Shown: positions 22,900 to 37,795 of the stretch, piece by piece
Position numbering within the stretch: position 1 is the first letter of the stretch
Layout: each line of letters starts with the position of its first letter
Source: Atrina japonica
Taxonomy: Eukaryota; Mollusca; Bivalvia; Pterioida; Pinnidae
Direction: 5' to 3'
NCBI GenBank assembly: GCA_030159075.1
Contig: BROG01000073.1
Location: 1,173,501 to 1,237,500, forward strand
DNA: 64,000 nucleotides
Notes under the pieces: model-generated
Told to the model about the DNA's origin: nothing
Seen by the model: the letters and a program-made list of their open reading frames with translations, nothing else
The model's database searches: none
Program-made: the position numbers and the translations under genes

Positions 22900-25525
22900 T
22901 GTTCATGTATTCATAAAACAGTTTTATCCGCGCTTTGCTTCTCAAATACAGGTAGGTTTGCACACCTTGTTATTTGTAATACAATATTTATTGATATTTT
23001 AAAGTTGGTTATATTTTCTTTGCCCTGCTACTTCTTTATAATGTAATAGAAAATAACGAACCAATCGAAGGTGTGACCTCGAAAGTAAAATGTCAGTTTC
23101 TTAGTAGTGAATAGGGTATTAAATATTTAAAAACATTTGATGCGGGTACATACTACTTATCTTAGATATTTTTTGTACGTGTAAATATCTATTGAAAAAT
23201 ACATTAGTATTATCGTACTCTTTTAACTCAATATTTTGTCGATTTCTGAATATTAAGTAAACATTTGTATGCACTCTTCCAAGAACTAGGCTATTAAACA
23301 AAATGTTTTTGTTATATTTTCTTGTTTGTTTTCACAATTCTCATCTAGTTGACGTGTACACGGACACATACATCATAGGTAGATAGGTATAGAGAATGAA
23401 ATACTTCTGAGACAGCGATCTAGACCCAAGTTTTGAAATATTGGATTATTTAAGTGTGACTTTTAACATAACATAGAATAGAGTCAGCTCGGTATTAGAG
23501 TTAATTCATTTATGAAGTCAAACCTATTTTCGACCAAAATGCAGCATTTTATTTCCTTTAGATGCATAATCGTCGGAAACTTTATAAAAATGATTGCTAC
23601 TTGTTACCTAATGCAATTTTTCAGATCGCCTGTATATTTAAAACATCAATGTACATGTGAAATGTATAGCTGTTGTTTAAAGGTTACAAATATTGGTCAC
23701 CATCTTTAAAAATATGTGACTTATGTATCTGAATTTACAAACTGGTACTCTTCCGTTTTGTACTAGTGGTAATCAATTCATTTAGGTGTTCGACGTTCAT
23801 ATTTGAGCTTTTGTATAACACGAAGTTAGTAACAAATCCATTTTGATACAACAGTTGAAATCTTTCGATAAATTGATAAAGAATTATTAGTACATTAAAA
23901 AATAGTGAAAAAATAGTACATAGTGAAAATAGAGATATGATTATGCGAAGAGACGTCACAGTTGAATCTAAATAAAGTTATCTTAGACAGAAATAATCGG
24001 TATAGCTATTATAAACATAATACCAAAGTTAAAATGCTCAAGACGATCGATTATGTCAATTAAACTTAATCAGTTGAGCTCCAATTTGAAATAAATTTTC
24101 TAAAGGGAAAGACAAAAACTATTACCAATATAAACAAAATACCAAAGAATTAGCAGTTATTCAGCATTTTAGCGGAAATGGTAATTGCAAATAAAGACAT
24201 TTCATATTCCTGTGACAACAATTTTTCACTAATAATTCTGTATATGAAATGACCCGATGTCGAACATGACCTTTCATAATCTCCAGAAACAACATTAGCA
24301 TACTGTATCCATGGGAGAAAGAAACTCCATATGTAGGTGTTATTGATTTCTCCATTTCAAGTTGGCTAGGAACATAAATTCACTATTAACAAGAAAACAT
24401 CGTTGATATATATATCTCTCATTGTTGAAAACATGGTTCATTTTTCAAGGTGTAGCTTTTGTTTTTGTTTTGTTTTGTTTTTATTCAGCACTCATTTTTT
24501 TTATCACAATCCTTTATTTCATAAATACAAAGTACGTTGAGTAACTGGCGTTTTCCCAGACACTTCAGACGACTCATCATATAATTATATTATAAAATAT
24601 AACAATTCACATGTGTAGAACAATACTTAACCCAGATTGGTTTATAAACCTTAAACAAATGTCATATACAATTCCCCATGACTTCTCGCTGGTCTTATTC
24701 TCATCAACACTGCACCTACAGCTTAAAGTAGAGGCTATAAAAGAATCTATGTTTTTCTTTCACATAATTTGGCTACTTATTTATTACAAGTAGTTATACG
24801 AAAGTCTCATAAAGAAAACATTTAATATCAACTTTATGATGATATAAATAATGATATTTATTCATTTCCAATTAAGGGTCCGTTTATGTATTTATTTGTA
24901 CTAGACATATTGACCCAAAATTATAATGTCAAATTTAGTGTGTCATTTAATGAATATTAGCAAATCGACTCAATTTCTGTACACACCTAGAACAAAAAAT
25001 TCAAACAGTTCAATTGTCTTTTCAAATAAAGTCGAGTATAAACTTAGGACGTAATGAAAATTAATAAATTTTTTCTATATGATATTTAAACAGCTATTTG
25101 AATTAGTTTCGCTGGTAATCGTTTTCAAGTTTCTTTATAAATGAAAATGTCTTTGTAATTTCGATACCACTTTGTTCAATTTCGATTTCGGTACTACATT
25201 GCTAATGGTTCTTTGTTTTATTGTCATTACTCCAAATTTACTTAAATTGACATTTTAAGAAACATCCTAGTACTTCTTTTTTTCTGACATTTTAGAGATA
25301 TTGAGATTTGCTGTTTTACTTTATCAAATACTTATGGCCAATGTAATTGAATTGAATTTGAATATGAATACAACAATGAGCCCGTCCTTATTTTCACAAA
25401 ATATATAAAAATATAAGACTTTTTATGCCATGGTATGACTCTTAATTTTTTATTGTACATCAAGTGCAAGTAGAAAAAATAAGAAAAATCATCTATATGT
25501 CAAATGTTACTAATTTTGTTCTGTG
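22897..25525. other. Intergenic, nothing recognised
   Basis: 2.6 kb of AT-rich DNA. Short open frames here are rich in Phe/Ile/Tyr and lack splice or start context. Confidence 0.65.
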
Positions 25526-25527
25526 CT

Positions 25528-25726
25528 ACGGACGTATGTGGTGTTCTTTAACGTGGCATCCTTGCCATGATGCAGGGCCTTGTTTTAAGTCCTATACTAA
25601 AGACAGGCGGCTTTCCTTTCTATTGACAAGCGTTCGGTGATAAACAGTCCTTACTTGTTCCTAAACTTACCTTCCGTTTATGAGTAGAACACACTAACCA
25701 CTAAACCACCACAAGCGGTTTTATAT
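25528..25726 (-). mobile_element. SINE family C copy
   Basis: On the minus strand: tggtggtttagtggttagtg as a tRNA-like A box, then a body with aggccctgcatcatggcaag and the 3' motif gatgccacgttaaagaacac. The 'acgttaaag' ending is shared in style with family B. Single copy in this window. Confidence 0.65.
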
Positions 25727-26194
25727 AGTAGTACTAAAATTTTCATTGTAACTTTCATATTTCTGAAAGAAAATGATAACTCAAGTAAAATATTCTACAT
25801 TCTGAAATATACTGGTTTAGGTGATTACTAAACGACTCATTTATCTCTCCGCTAAAATCAAACCAAAACTAACTCGCATTATTTAAAGAAATAATATTTT
25901 ATTTTGGTTATGTGCGTGTTATATTATCATTTTGATCTTTAAAATCCTAGTCATTTAATTTACAAAATACACCATTCATGTGTGTATGATTAACTGACCT
26001 GCAGACGTTTTACACAATAACTGAGCATTTTAAATGATATATAATGAATGATATGTATAAAAAGGAAATAATTATATTATTTATGTACTTTTTGTACAAC
26101 AATTGTGAAAAAATAAAATTGACAAATTATTGATTCCAACTAATTCTTATACTGTCTGTCGTGACAGAAGTCTGTTCACAATCAGAAGTCTTGT

Positions 26195-26195
<1 letters not shown>

Positions 26196-26250
<55 letters not shown>
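26196..26250. repeat. (AC)n microsatellite
   Basis: About 27 AC units. Confidence 0.98.
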
Positions 26251-26252
<2 letters not shown>

Positions 26253-26521
26253 TTTATACACTTTTGTATTACAACTTCTCTATGAAAACATCTCTAAAAT
26301 ATATTGATAAAGAAACATATGAAGTTATGCTGTTTGTTTTCATATTGCAACCGTAACCCATATAATGTTTGTTATGCAGTCAGGACTATGTTCCTAGAAA
26401 CATCTGAAAATGATTTTTAAACCATTTTGTTCAACAGGTTATATTCATGATATATTAGATGACATAGTTCGACCTTGTTAGTTAAAGGAAGCGAATTTAT
26501 GGATCTAATCAATAATGTCTG

Positions 26522-26983
26522 CTAACTGCTGATATTTTGACTTTTTTCTCTGTCATGTCCTACCCATCTGACTTGACGTCTTGGAGTTATTTGTCCAGTT
26601 ACCCTCTCTGAATGTCTTCGTCTTAACACGGGTTGCGATTTTCTGGTCTGCTGTTTTGACATATTATCACTTTCTTCAATTGTCAGTTTTCCAACATTGG
26701 CTTTGCTGTCTTTTAGCTCCCTTAAAACAATCTGAAAAAGTTCCGAACCAACAGGCAAATGACCTCTATCAATGGACAGAAAGTAGTCTACAGAATTGTT
26801 GGATACAGCACTTGACATATGTGGAGGCAAAGTATGGCCTTCGTCCTTTCCATGATGTTTGACACTTTGATATTGTCTTGTCTCCGGGCCACTAATGGGA
26901 GAATTTATAATATCCGACGAATCTGAAGATTCACTTCTTTTGGAAGACAAAGAAACTGAACGCATGTTCATGTCTTGTTTCAC
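26522..26983 (-). CDS. Small uncharacterised protein, LPxGS / VxW family member C (153 aa)
   Basis: Single open frame from ATG (26981-26983) to TAG (26522-26524), with GC content above its surroundings. I do not recognise a described family. Residues 1-50 are Ser/Asp-rich and look disordered. Residues 76-90 (LPVGSELFQIVLREL) match the N-terminal box of the genes at 46509 and 61176. Residues 134-141 (PRRQVRWV) match their basic V-x-W box. R-Q-V-R-W fits the PP1-docking pattern [RK]-x(0,1)-[VI]-x-[FW]. Unlike its paralogs it has a ~70-residue N-terminal extension and no SILK motif. A TATAAAG box lies about 55 bp upstream of the ATG. It could have an unseen intron, but none is required. Role in PP1 regulation is inference. 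Confidence 0.7.
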   Translation of the reverse strand: MKQDMNMRSVSLSSKRSESSDSSDIINSPISGPETRQYQSVKHHGKDEGHTLPPHMSSAVSNNSVDYFLSIDRGHLPVGSELFQIVLRELKDSKANVGKLTIEESDNMSKQQTRKSQPVLRRRHSERVTGQITPRRQVRWVGHDREKSQNISS

Positions 26984-27037
26984 ACAAAAGTATGCTCTTA
27001 TTTTTGGACAATCGAAGAAAATGAAATTTCAAAAATC

Positions 27038-27044
27038 CTTTATA
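27038..27044 (-). promoter_or_regulatory. TATA box of the 26522-26983 gene
   Basis: On the minus strand: gttataaaggatt. TATAAAG lies 55 bp before the ATG, leaving room for a transcription start and a ~25-nt leader. Confidence 0.5.
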
Positions 27045-27117
27045 ACATAATGGCTGCAACTATATCTTATCTCTTCTAATTCTTCGTTGAGCTGTTCTGT
27101 TTTTTTTTTTCTACTAG

Positions 27118-27225
27118 TGCTGCCTGGGCGCCAATCTTACTTCCCCAAAGTATCCAGTCACAGTATGTGTTACCAATAGATGTTCTATGGCTTTGTGAAG
27201 ATCGCAGCAACTATATCACCAGAAA
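27118..27225 (+). CDS. Candidate orphan internal exon, gene unknown
   Basis: A 108-bp segment with a strong polypyrimidine tract and ctactag acceptor (to 27117) and a gtaaga donor (27226). GC content is near 47% in a ~30% background. One frame is open throughout and reads AAWAPILLPQSIQSQYVLPI then DVLWLCEDRSNYITR. Length is a multiple of three, so it would be a symmetric 36-residue cassette. No partner exons were identified and I do not recognise the protein. It faces away from the minus-strand gene at 26522. Confidence 0.4.
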
Positions 27226-28283
<1,058 letters not shown>

Positions 28284-28582
28284 CTGTACCCACTGACATA
28301 CAACAGAAGGTTACTGTTCTGTTAAGGTACCAGTAATACCAGAGATTAAACAATGATATATCTTTATTATTTTCATTTTGCAAGTAAATCCTGTATGGAT
28401 TTAGCACTACTGCGTCTGCCAAATATACATTTAAATATATTCACTGCAAATAAATGTGTTTGCTCTCACAATGTTTAGATGGAAAAGGTAAAAGTACTTC
28501 TACAAAATAAATTGCGTTCGATCTTTAAAATGTTAATAACTAAAAAATGGAAAGGATATATTGTACGATCATTTAGTGCGCT

Positions 28583-30354
<1,772 letters not shown>

Positions 30355-30545
30355 CATGGAAGCTTTTGTATGTTGGAAGCTTTGCTATGATGCAAGCTTT
30401 CCTACACTGGAAGCTTTGCTGTGATAGAAACTTAACTATATTGGAAATTCTGCTATGATAATGGAAGCTTTGCTTTAATGATGGACGCTTTGCTATGATA
30501 CAAGCTTTGCTATATTGGTGGACGCTTTGTAATATGACGCTATGG
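30355..30545. repeat. Degenerate short tandem repeat around 'ggaagctttgctatgat'
   Basis: The motif ggaagctttgctatgat and variants (gcaagctttcctacac, ggacgctttgctatgat) recur about ten times with irregular spacing. It abuts the GATA array. Confidence 0.75.
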
Positions 30546-30550
30546 CGTTC

Positions 30551-30595
30551 ATAGATAGACAGATATACAGACACACTAGAGATACATGTAGATAG

Positions 30596-30626
<31 letters not shown>

Positions 30627-30631
30627 AAGAG

Positions 30632-30698
<67 letters not shown>

Positions 30699-30867
30699 TA
30701 GATAGATAGATAGATAGAGATAGATAGATAGATAGATAGACAGACAGACAAACAAAAAGAGAGACAGACATATAATAGATAGATATATAGATAGATAGAC
30801 AAAAAAGACAGACAGATAGATATATAGATAGATAGATAGATAGATTGATAGATAGATAGATAGATAT

Positions 30868-30923
<56 letters not shown>
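30551..30923. repeat. (GATA)n microsatellite with GACA/GAGA variants
   Basis: About 370 bp of GATA-type tetranucleotides with interspersed GAGA, GACA and ATATA interruptions. Long open frames on its minus strand are a by-product of the repeat. Confidence 0.97.
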
Positions 30924-31660
30924 TGGACTTCAATTCAATTTACGTGTCTCTGTTAAGAAAGCGACAATTTCTATGTCGGCTGTTTTCATATCGCACTTTG
31001 TTAAATCATTACGTAAGTCCAGAAATCACAAAAAGCTGTAATGTGTAACAAACTGATCTTTCAACTGTTTCATTAAAATGTCAAGAACTATGTTTAAATA
31101 TCATTTGTAAGCGAAATTTGTTCTGTGTAACTTGTACTTGTAATCGTATTATTGATTGTATTGTTGATAACAACTAATGCTATGTTTGCATTTTACCTGT
31201 AATTCAAATTTAATCGTCAACTGATACTTCTGCAGCCTTTTAAATCGATAAATTGGATTAACAGATAGTGTTATTCCTTTCACATCCCACAGTAAATAAC
31301 AATCCTGACCACCTTGATGCTATAGAGGGGGTACATTCATTTGTTAGTTCACAGCGAGTGTCTCATACAGTACAGTTCTGGCTTTATACTATTTCTTTGA
31401 TAGAGGATTAGTTCCGATAATTCGTGATGCTTTACAAGATGTTTCTTAACTTTTGTTGATTAATAACATATTCTCTTAATATCGTTGGCAGAAGTTGTTG
31501 CTTTTAACATATGTGCCTCATGCTCTTATATAATTACCAGGACTAACATAAATAAAATGAAACATGCTTTTAAAAATGAAACATGTTGGGTCCATTTTGA
31601 TTAATTACAGAGGGTTGCATCAGTTTTGTTAATTTTTCCTTATATAGAGAGTAAAATATC
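30924..31660. other. Intergenic, nothing firmly recognised
   Basis: A short open stretch at 31305-31411 after a tcccacag acceptor-like site lacks a usable donor and was not called. Confidence 0.55.
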
Positions 31661-31664
31661 TTTT

Positions 31665-31955
31665 TTCGGTATAATAGTCTTGTTTGCGATTTCTCTGTTT
31701 CACTAAGTGAAATGTTGAGTTACCTGTTCGATGGCTGGTGTTAGACGTCTGTAACAGTTGTGACGAGGATTCGTTCCTCACGTATTTCATTTTGATTTGG
31801 CTTTGGAATCACGGCGTGTGTGACCGGTCGACAGGGGATGCTTACTCCTCCATGGCACCTGATCCTACCTCTTGATTTCAAGAGGTCCATGTTTGTCTAT
31901 TTTTACCAGATATGTACCTATATCCTGGACACACTAAAGATTTACATTGAATCAA
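31665..31955 (+). mobile_element. RT repeat 3' tail copy
   Basis: Carries atagtcttgtttgcgatttc, ttgtgacgaggattcgttcc, gtgtgaccggtcgacagggg, cttactcctccatggcacct and the terminal accagatatgtacctatatc-ctggac. No RT coding sequence is attached, so it is 5'-truncated. Confidence 0.88.
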
Positions 31956-32100
31956 AACAATCAAGTCAATTGTGTAGGAAATCCCATAGATATCAATCAT
32001 GTACGTAGCAATATATTATATTATAAGGGAAGATGATCCAACAGAATCTAAGAAATTAATATCATTAACAGTACCATCTTTCATTTGATTTTCAATAGTC

Positions 32101-32322
32101 TTTTACGTCACACTTTTTCAGTTATATGGCGGTGGCCAGTTTTAATGATGGAAGAAAGAACCCGGTTACCCTGGAGGAGATCACCGGTCTTTCGAAAGTA
32201 AACTGGCAAACCTTCTCAGAAAAATCAGCTTAGGGTCCAGCGTGACTCGAACCTGCTCTGACCGGAAGTGAGAGACTCCATGGTTCAAAGCGCGATGTTC
32301 TAATCACTTGGCCACAGAGGCC
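32101..32322 (-). mobile_element. SINE family A, near full-length copy
   Basis: On the minus strand it begins ggcctctgtggccaagtgat, continues through catggagtctctcacttccg and a B-box-like ggttcgagtcacgc, and ends with ccaccgccatataactgaaa and gtgacgtaaaa. The head and B box are the best preserved of the family in this window. Confidence 0.88.
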
Positions 32323-32329
32323 CCCTTTT

Positions 32330-33595
32330 ATACTTAATGAGCTGAACATAATGGCGTCATCTTAAGCTAAATATATAATAAGAGTATCAAAGTAAATTGA
32401 GGCATTTATGTATACAGGCATGGTGACAAAAGTGAGTATATATTTCATATATACAACAACATTTGTTTCAAATTAACTATTACAAATGCATTTCTCAATA
32501 AATTTCAATACAATTTTCTGTAATAATTTTATGTTTTGAAGCTACTTATTTTATTTTGTCACGAATTTCCATGTTTTGCTTAATTTTTAGAGTACACAAA
32601 TAATAAATGAAATTCTGTGAAACAGCACAGTGGTATAGTTGACACTGTTTGATCAATTTCTGGCATTCCAAAAGAAGGGAATGCAAAAAATAACATTCAG
32701 TTTAACACATCATCTCATGTATTCCTTAGATAATTTTGAATATTTCCATTGTTTAACAAAATGTACAGGGAACTTCCATGGTGTGCACTAAATGCACCCA
32801 AATAAATCCGTTTATCTTAAAGTTCATCGGGGTGCGAGTTGATTTTGTTTTTGTTTTTCTTACAGATATGATCGGCCAATTTATTGTGATTTAATTATTA
32901 TCAAAGGTGTATTTATAAAAATAACCTTAAGCAATCATTCTTTATAAGCTGTTGCAATTTTATGGAACTGACTTACTTAGTGAATGTCTTATGTGATAAC
33001 ATATTCATATTTTACTTCTGTATTTAAAATGCTGAAACATTATTTTCCAAAGCTATTCATTTTAAGGAGTGTAGGGTGAAATTTATACTTTGTACCCTGT
33101 CATTATAGAATATATATAAAGATACATTCACGTGTATTTACAATTGTGTCGTACTGTCCAAGATCAAATATCTACTTACTCTATTTCTGAATAAGATGTC
33201 AATAGTATTTATAAAAATTATCGAATTATCCATCAGCTGACTACAGAACAAGCTTTAGGAAATTGTTTATTTAGAAATCCAGGCGTAAACAGTATTTTTG
33301 AGTTTACAAGAATCCGCTTTGTAAAATGTTTGTCTTTGTAGCGTTCAACCGTGAACTTATGAACCGTAGTAATTGTAATTATAGATAATTGATATTATCG
33401 CGACTGTTAAATTGACATTTAATTGTCTTCTTAAAAGAACGTTGAACTCGATAGTTCAATGACATTCTGATGAGTACACAGGTTCTATGAAGGGGCGGAT
33501 CAACATTTTTATGATCATTAAAGTATAGGAATCTTTTATTAGAAATGTCAAGAAAATATACAAAGTCGGATATTCCACAACAGAAAACAAAAGAT
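32330..33595. other. Intergenic, nothing recognised
   Basis: AT-rich DNA without supported features. Confidence 0.6.
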
Positions 33596-34292
33596 TTTGT
33601 CCAATATTCAGCAGATTTATATATTGTATCCTGGACATCCCGAAGATTAATACTTTGGTATCTGTGATTTGTATATTGTATCCTGGACAACCTGAAGATT
33701 TATACTTTGGTATCTGTGATTTGTATATTGTATCCTGGACATCCCGAAGATTTATACTTTGGTATCTGTGATTTGTATATTGTATCCTGGACATCCCGAA
33801 GATTTATACTTTGGTATCTGTGATTTGTATATTGTATCCTGGACATCCCGAAGATTTATACTTTGGTATCTGTGATTTGTATATTGTATCCTGGACAACC
33901 TGAAGATTTATACTTTGGTATCTGTGATTTGTATATTGTATCCTGGACAACCTGAAGATTTATACTTTGGTATCTGTGATTTGTATATTGTAATCTGGAC
34001 ATCCTGAAGATTTATACTTTGGTATCTGTGATTTGTATATTGTATCCTGGACAACCTGAAGATTAATACTTTGGTATCTGTGATTTGTATATTGTATCCT
34101 GGACATCCCGAAGATTTATACTTTGGTATCTGTGATTTGTATATTGTATCCTGGACAACCTGAAGATTTATACTTTGGTATCTGTGATTTGTATATTGTA
34201 TCCTGGACATCCCGAAGATTTATACTTTGGTATCTGTGATTTGTATATTGTAATCTGGACATCCCGAAGATTAATACTTTGGTATCTGTGAT
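33596..34292 (+). repeat. 52-bp minisatellite derived from the RT repeat terminus
   Basis: About 13 head-to-tail units with an exact 52-bp period (landmark tcctggac at 33681, 33733 and onward). The unit contains gtatattgtatcctggacat, gaagatttatactttggtat and ctgtgattt. The same sequence forms the last bases of RT repeat tails at 39270 and 62660, and a few upstream bases (caatattcagcagattt) also match the tail. Units differ by a few substitutions (catccc/caacct). Confidence 0.92.
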
Positions 34293-36165
34293 TTTTATAA
34301 CAAGAACCACACAGAGCACAAATTCATATGCAGTCTTGATATATCAGTGTTTGACTTTAAAAAATAATAATGTAAAACCATAACAACATAACTATAGACA
34401 TGTCTACAATGTCCGTGTTTACGAATTATATTTTATAACAAGTATGTGTCGCCGGGAAACTGAAATAAAACTCCTTTTACTAAAACCGGTATTTGTAGAT
34501 CTGTCTTTATGTACATGATCTATATCTGCAAAATCTTAAACGAATCAAAGGTCTTGTATTAATTTATAAATCCGAAAAGGCGGTAGATGGCATTCTACTG
34601 ATGTATCAAATATGCTCAGTAAACATGATTATAAACATCTTTATCGTCATCACCAACAGCTAATGCCTCAACAGAATTAGAAATTCTAAACTGACTAAGA
34701 AAAATAAGGTTATTGTAATATCCAGCTTATATCTGTTGTTCACACTTATATATTTATCTTTCTATTTCATTTTATGTTTTACAAATTTATCTATTTTATA
34801 ATTACTCTTTGCATGTATAGATTCAGCATTTTGCAAAGTGTTCGTCTATAAGAAATATCTATTTTTATATTTATATTTTTTGCGACAATATTGGCATTGC
34901 TTCCATAGCAACACGAATTACCTAACAACAGCCTTTGGCTTTCCTATATTACATATTACTTTTAATATTGCATTTGCATATCTCTGGGTTGGGCTAAACT
35001 GAGTACTCATATGTTAAACCAGACATTACAAATGTTAAATTACAATGTATCGGCACAAAGATCAAATTAATTTTGAAAAGTTTTTTTATTTTGATCTTGT
35101 CTTAAACAATTCACCTTTGTGAATACCCGACTCTGGTAGATACTCAACTATTAAACAGTTTGTCTATTTGTAGAATATTTAAGATATACATACACTTGTT
35201 TATAGCTTGACATAGGTCTCTGTCATCTCTATCAGGAGACATTCATGTCGTGTGATAATTAACTCACGTGTCTGACTAATTTTGGAATTTTATGTTATCC
35301 GATTGGTGGGATGACCATGTATTTTATGCATTAGTACATTTGATCTATTTTCATCAAATTGTGAATAAAGTCTTTGTATCAAAATGCTTGATATGGCCGA
35401 CACATGTACATTCAAGTTTGAGGTTAGCAAAAGGTTAGGGTTAAAATACTGATACAACAACAAAACACAGAAATTACCTTTTACAATCGGTTCATCAATA
35501 TCAATTTTAAGTTCATCTTAAAATAGCAATCTATGTCTCGACCTTGGAGAAAAGCATTTTATTAATTAATGTTGTAAACATACCTGGGTTGAATTACTTA
35601 GTCAAAAAAGATTAATGACCGACAAGATCAGTTCATATTCACATTTATATGAAGAAATCTAAGTAGCATTTGATAGTAATTTATCATACATTGAATACTG
35701 GTTTTGGTGTAAATTTATTTTTCTATTTTGATGGCAATGTGATATTTCAATATAATGTCAAATGTTTATAATTAGATTTAAAATCAATCAAAACTCAATT
35801 TGTCGTTGTAATAGAAAAATATTGTTTTATCTGCAAGTTTAATAAACTTACATTATGAAAGCGGAGACACAAGTACATGTTAGAATCTACACGCCTAAAT
35901 CTAGTGAACGGTTTGGCAATTATATTTGTTTTCTTTTGTAAATAACATTTTAAAACGCTTAATTTAGGTAATGTAGTGTTGGATCAACTGATATAAAATC
36001 CAGTAAAGTCAACGAAAAACGTATTTTTAATCAGGACACATAGAAAATAGATGTCATACCCAGATCAGAATTATCATGCGTCCAAAATATGACTGAAGGA
36101 TATTTTTCTTATAGAACTTTTACCATTTTTCAAAGATACAATATTTTCTCCTTTTACAAAATTTC
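34293..36165. other. Intergenic, nothing recognised
   Basis: 1.9 kb AT-rich DNA with no supported gene or repeat. Confidence 0.6.
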
Positions 36166-36168
36166 CAG

Positions 36169-36341
36169 AACAAACAGCAGAAAATGAAACAGAAAATGAA
36201 AAGAAAACTATTGGTTATGGCACACGAAGCAGATTTAAGCGTGTTTTCGTCACTGATGACGTCAGCTACGATATCAATGCTACTTTTGGTCCCAATTATT
36301 TATCTTCAAAACAGTTGTTCTGTCGACCTTTATTCTGTTGA
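36169..36341 (+). CDS. Candidate orphan terminal exon, gene unknown
   Basis: After a pyrimidine-rich ttttctccttttacaaaatt-tccag acceptor (to 36168), one frame is open to TGA 36339-36341. It reads QTAENETENEKKTIGYGTRS, RFKRVFVTDDVSYDINATFG and PNYLSSKQLFCRPLFC. The amino-acid mix is plausible and GC content is locally raised. No upstream exon was found and the family is unknown. It also contains a palindromic TGACGTCA (36257-36264). Confidence 0.28.
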
Positions 36342-37525
36342 TTAATACATTTGGGAAATGGAAGAAGGTATTAAGATATTATATCGAACTTATTAGCATA
36401 GTATATCATTATTCTTCCTACCACTGGCTTGATGCATCTAGGGCCAGTTGATTACAAAATAATCGATTTATTAAGAAAACTATTTTGATATTAAAGTTTT
36501 TGATTTTCAGAATTCAATGATGAATTTCATATATATGCAATTGACGTCGCAGGATTTTTCTAGATTCACGAATCACTTTTATTTGCAAAGCTTAGAATGA
36601 CCTGATATCACCATCCAGGCTTTTTGTCATAGATCTCGGTAAAATCGCAAATGACCAGTCATCCTGCTACAAACGTGTTGTGATTTGTCACATAATGAAG
36701 TGACCGTGATTTTGAAGTAAGTTTATTTGAATAACGAATTAAAAATGAAGTGATCCGTGAAACAAATCATCCAAATAAGACACGTCCTTAAACAAACCCA
36801 ATCTTTGTAGTAAGGTAATCCCATGATTTCCTCCTGTACTGAGTGTCAATAGAGTTTGTAAAAATATACTAACGTCGAGTGAACTGTACGACACCTGTCG
36901 ATATGTTTTGACTGTTTTATGTACACCCACACACCTCGGGGTAGTTGATTTTCAAAACAACTTTGATAATTGATTTAGAGAATTAGTTCACACACGCATA
37001 CATACAATCATTATATCACAAATATTTTTGTATGATGAAAAAATTAAAAGCATTTGATCAAAGGATGTGATAACTAATTCCTATGTGAAATGTTTTATTC
37101 TTTGAAAAAACTCAACTTAAGTTCCAAGGTAAACCTGATACAAAGTTTAATAAAACCGAACAGGACAGATTTAAATCCATGTTTATCTGCAAAATAATAA
37201 TTATTTCATTAAATATATGTCATCAAACTACACATTTCAAACAACCGTTTAGATATATTTACATAACTGCCCCCAAATACAAAACAACATATTTTGTTTA
37301 AAGAAATATGATTAATGTTTCTTACATGATCACTACCATATAGATACGTGCTGCTAGTCTTATCACTGCTGTCTAATAGATTAAGATGTATTGAGTCCAA
37401 TTTCCTATTAATATTTGTTAATTAGTTAATTGGTTGAGCATAACTACAACGGCGTAAGACAATATATTTAAACCAACATTGACTGTATATTTTCGATTTC
37501 CCCCTTTTTACTACTTTGATTGATA
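36342..37525. other. Intergenic, nothing recognised
   Basis: No supported features. Confidence 0.55.
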
Positions 37526-37526
37526 T

Positions 37527-37795
37527 ACAGTAGCAAAAGAGAATGTTGAGTTACTTGTTCGATGGAGGTTATTGAGACGTCTGTAGCAATTATGACGAGG
37601 ATTCGTTCCTCACGTATTTCATTTTAATTTGACTGTCGACTCACGGCGGAAGTGACCGGTCGACAAGGGATTCTTATTCCTCCATGGCACCTGATCCCAT
37701 CTCTTGATTTCAAGAGGTCTGTGTTAATTTTTTACCAGATTTGTACCTATGCCCTGGACATCCAAATGATTTATACTTTGGTATCTTAGATTTTT
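37527..37795 (+). mobile_element. RT repeat 3' tail copy
   Basis: Same tail order as at 31665: tgacgaggattcgttcctca, agtgaccggtcgacaaggga, cctccatggcacctgatccc, then ccctggacatccaaatgatt and atactttggtatct at the end. Confidence 0.88.

Noticed and set aside
31305..31411. Open segment after a tcccacag acceptor (NNNPDHLDAIEGVHSFVSS)
   Set aside because: Only ~35 codons, no good donor, ends at a stop; too little evidence for an exon.
33379..34319. Repetitive open frames of 67-112 codons (minus)
   Set aside because: Consequence of a 52-bp satellite free of stops on the minus strand; no start, splice or promoter support.
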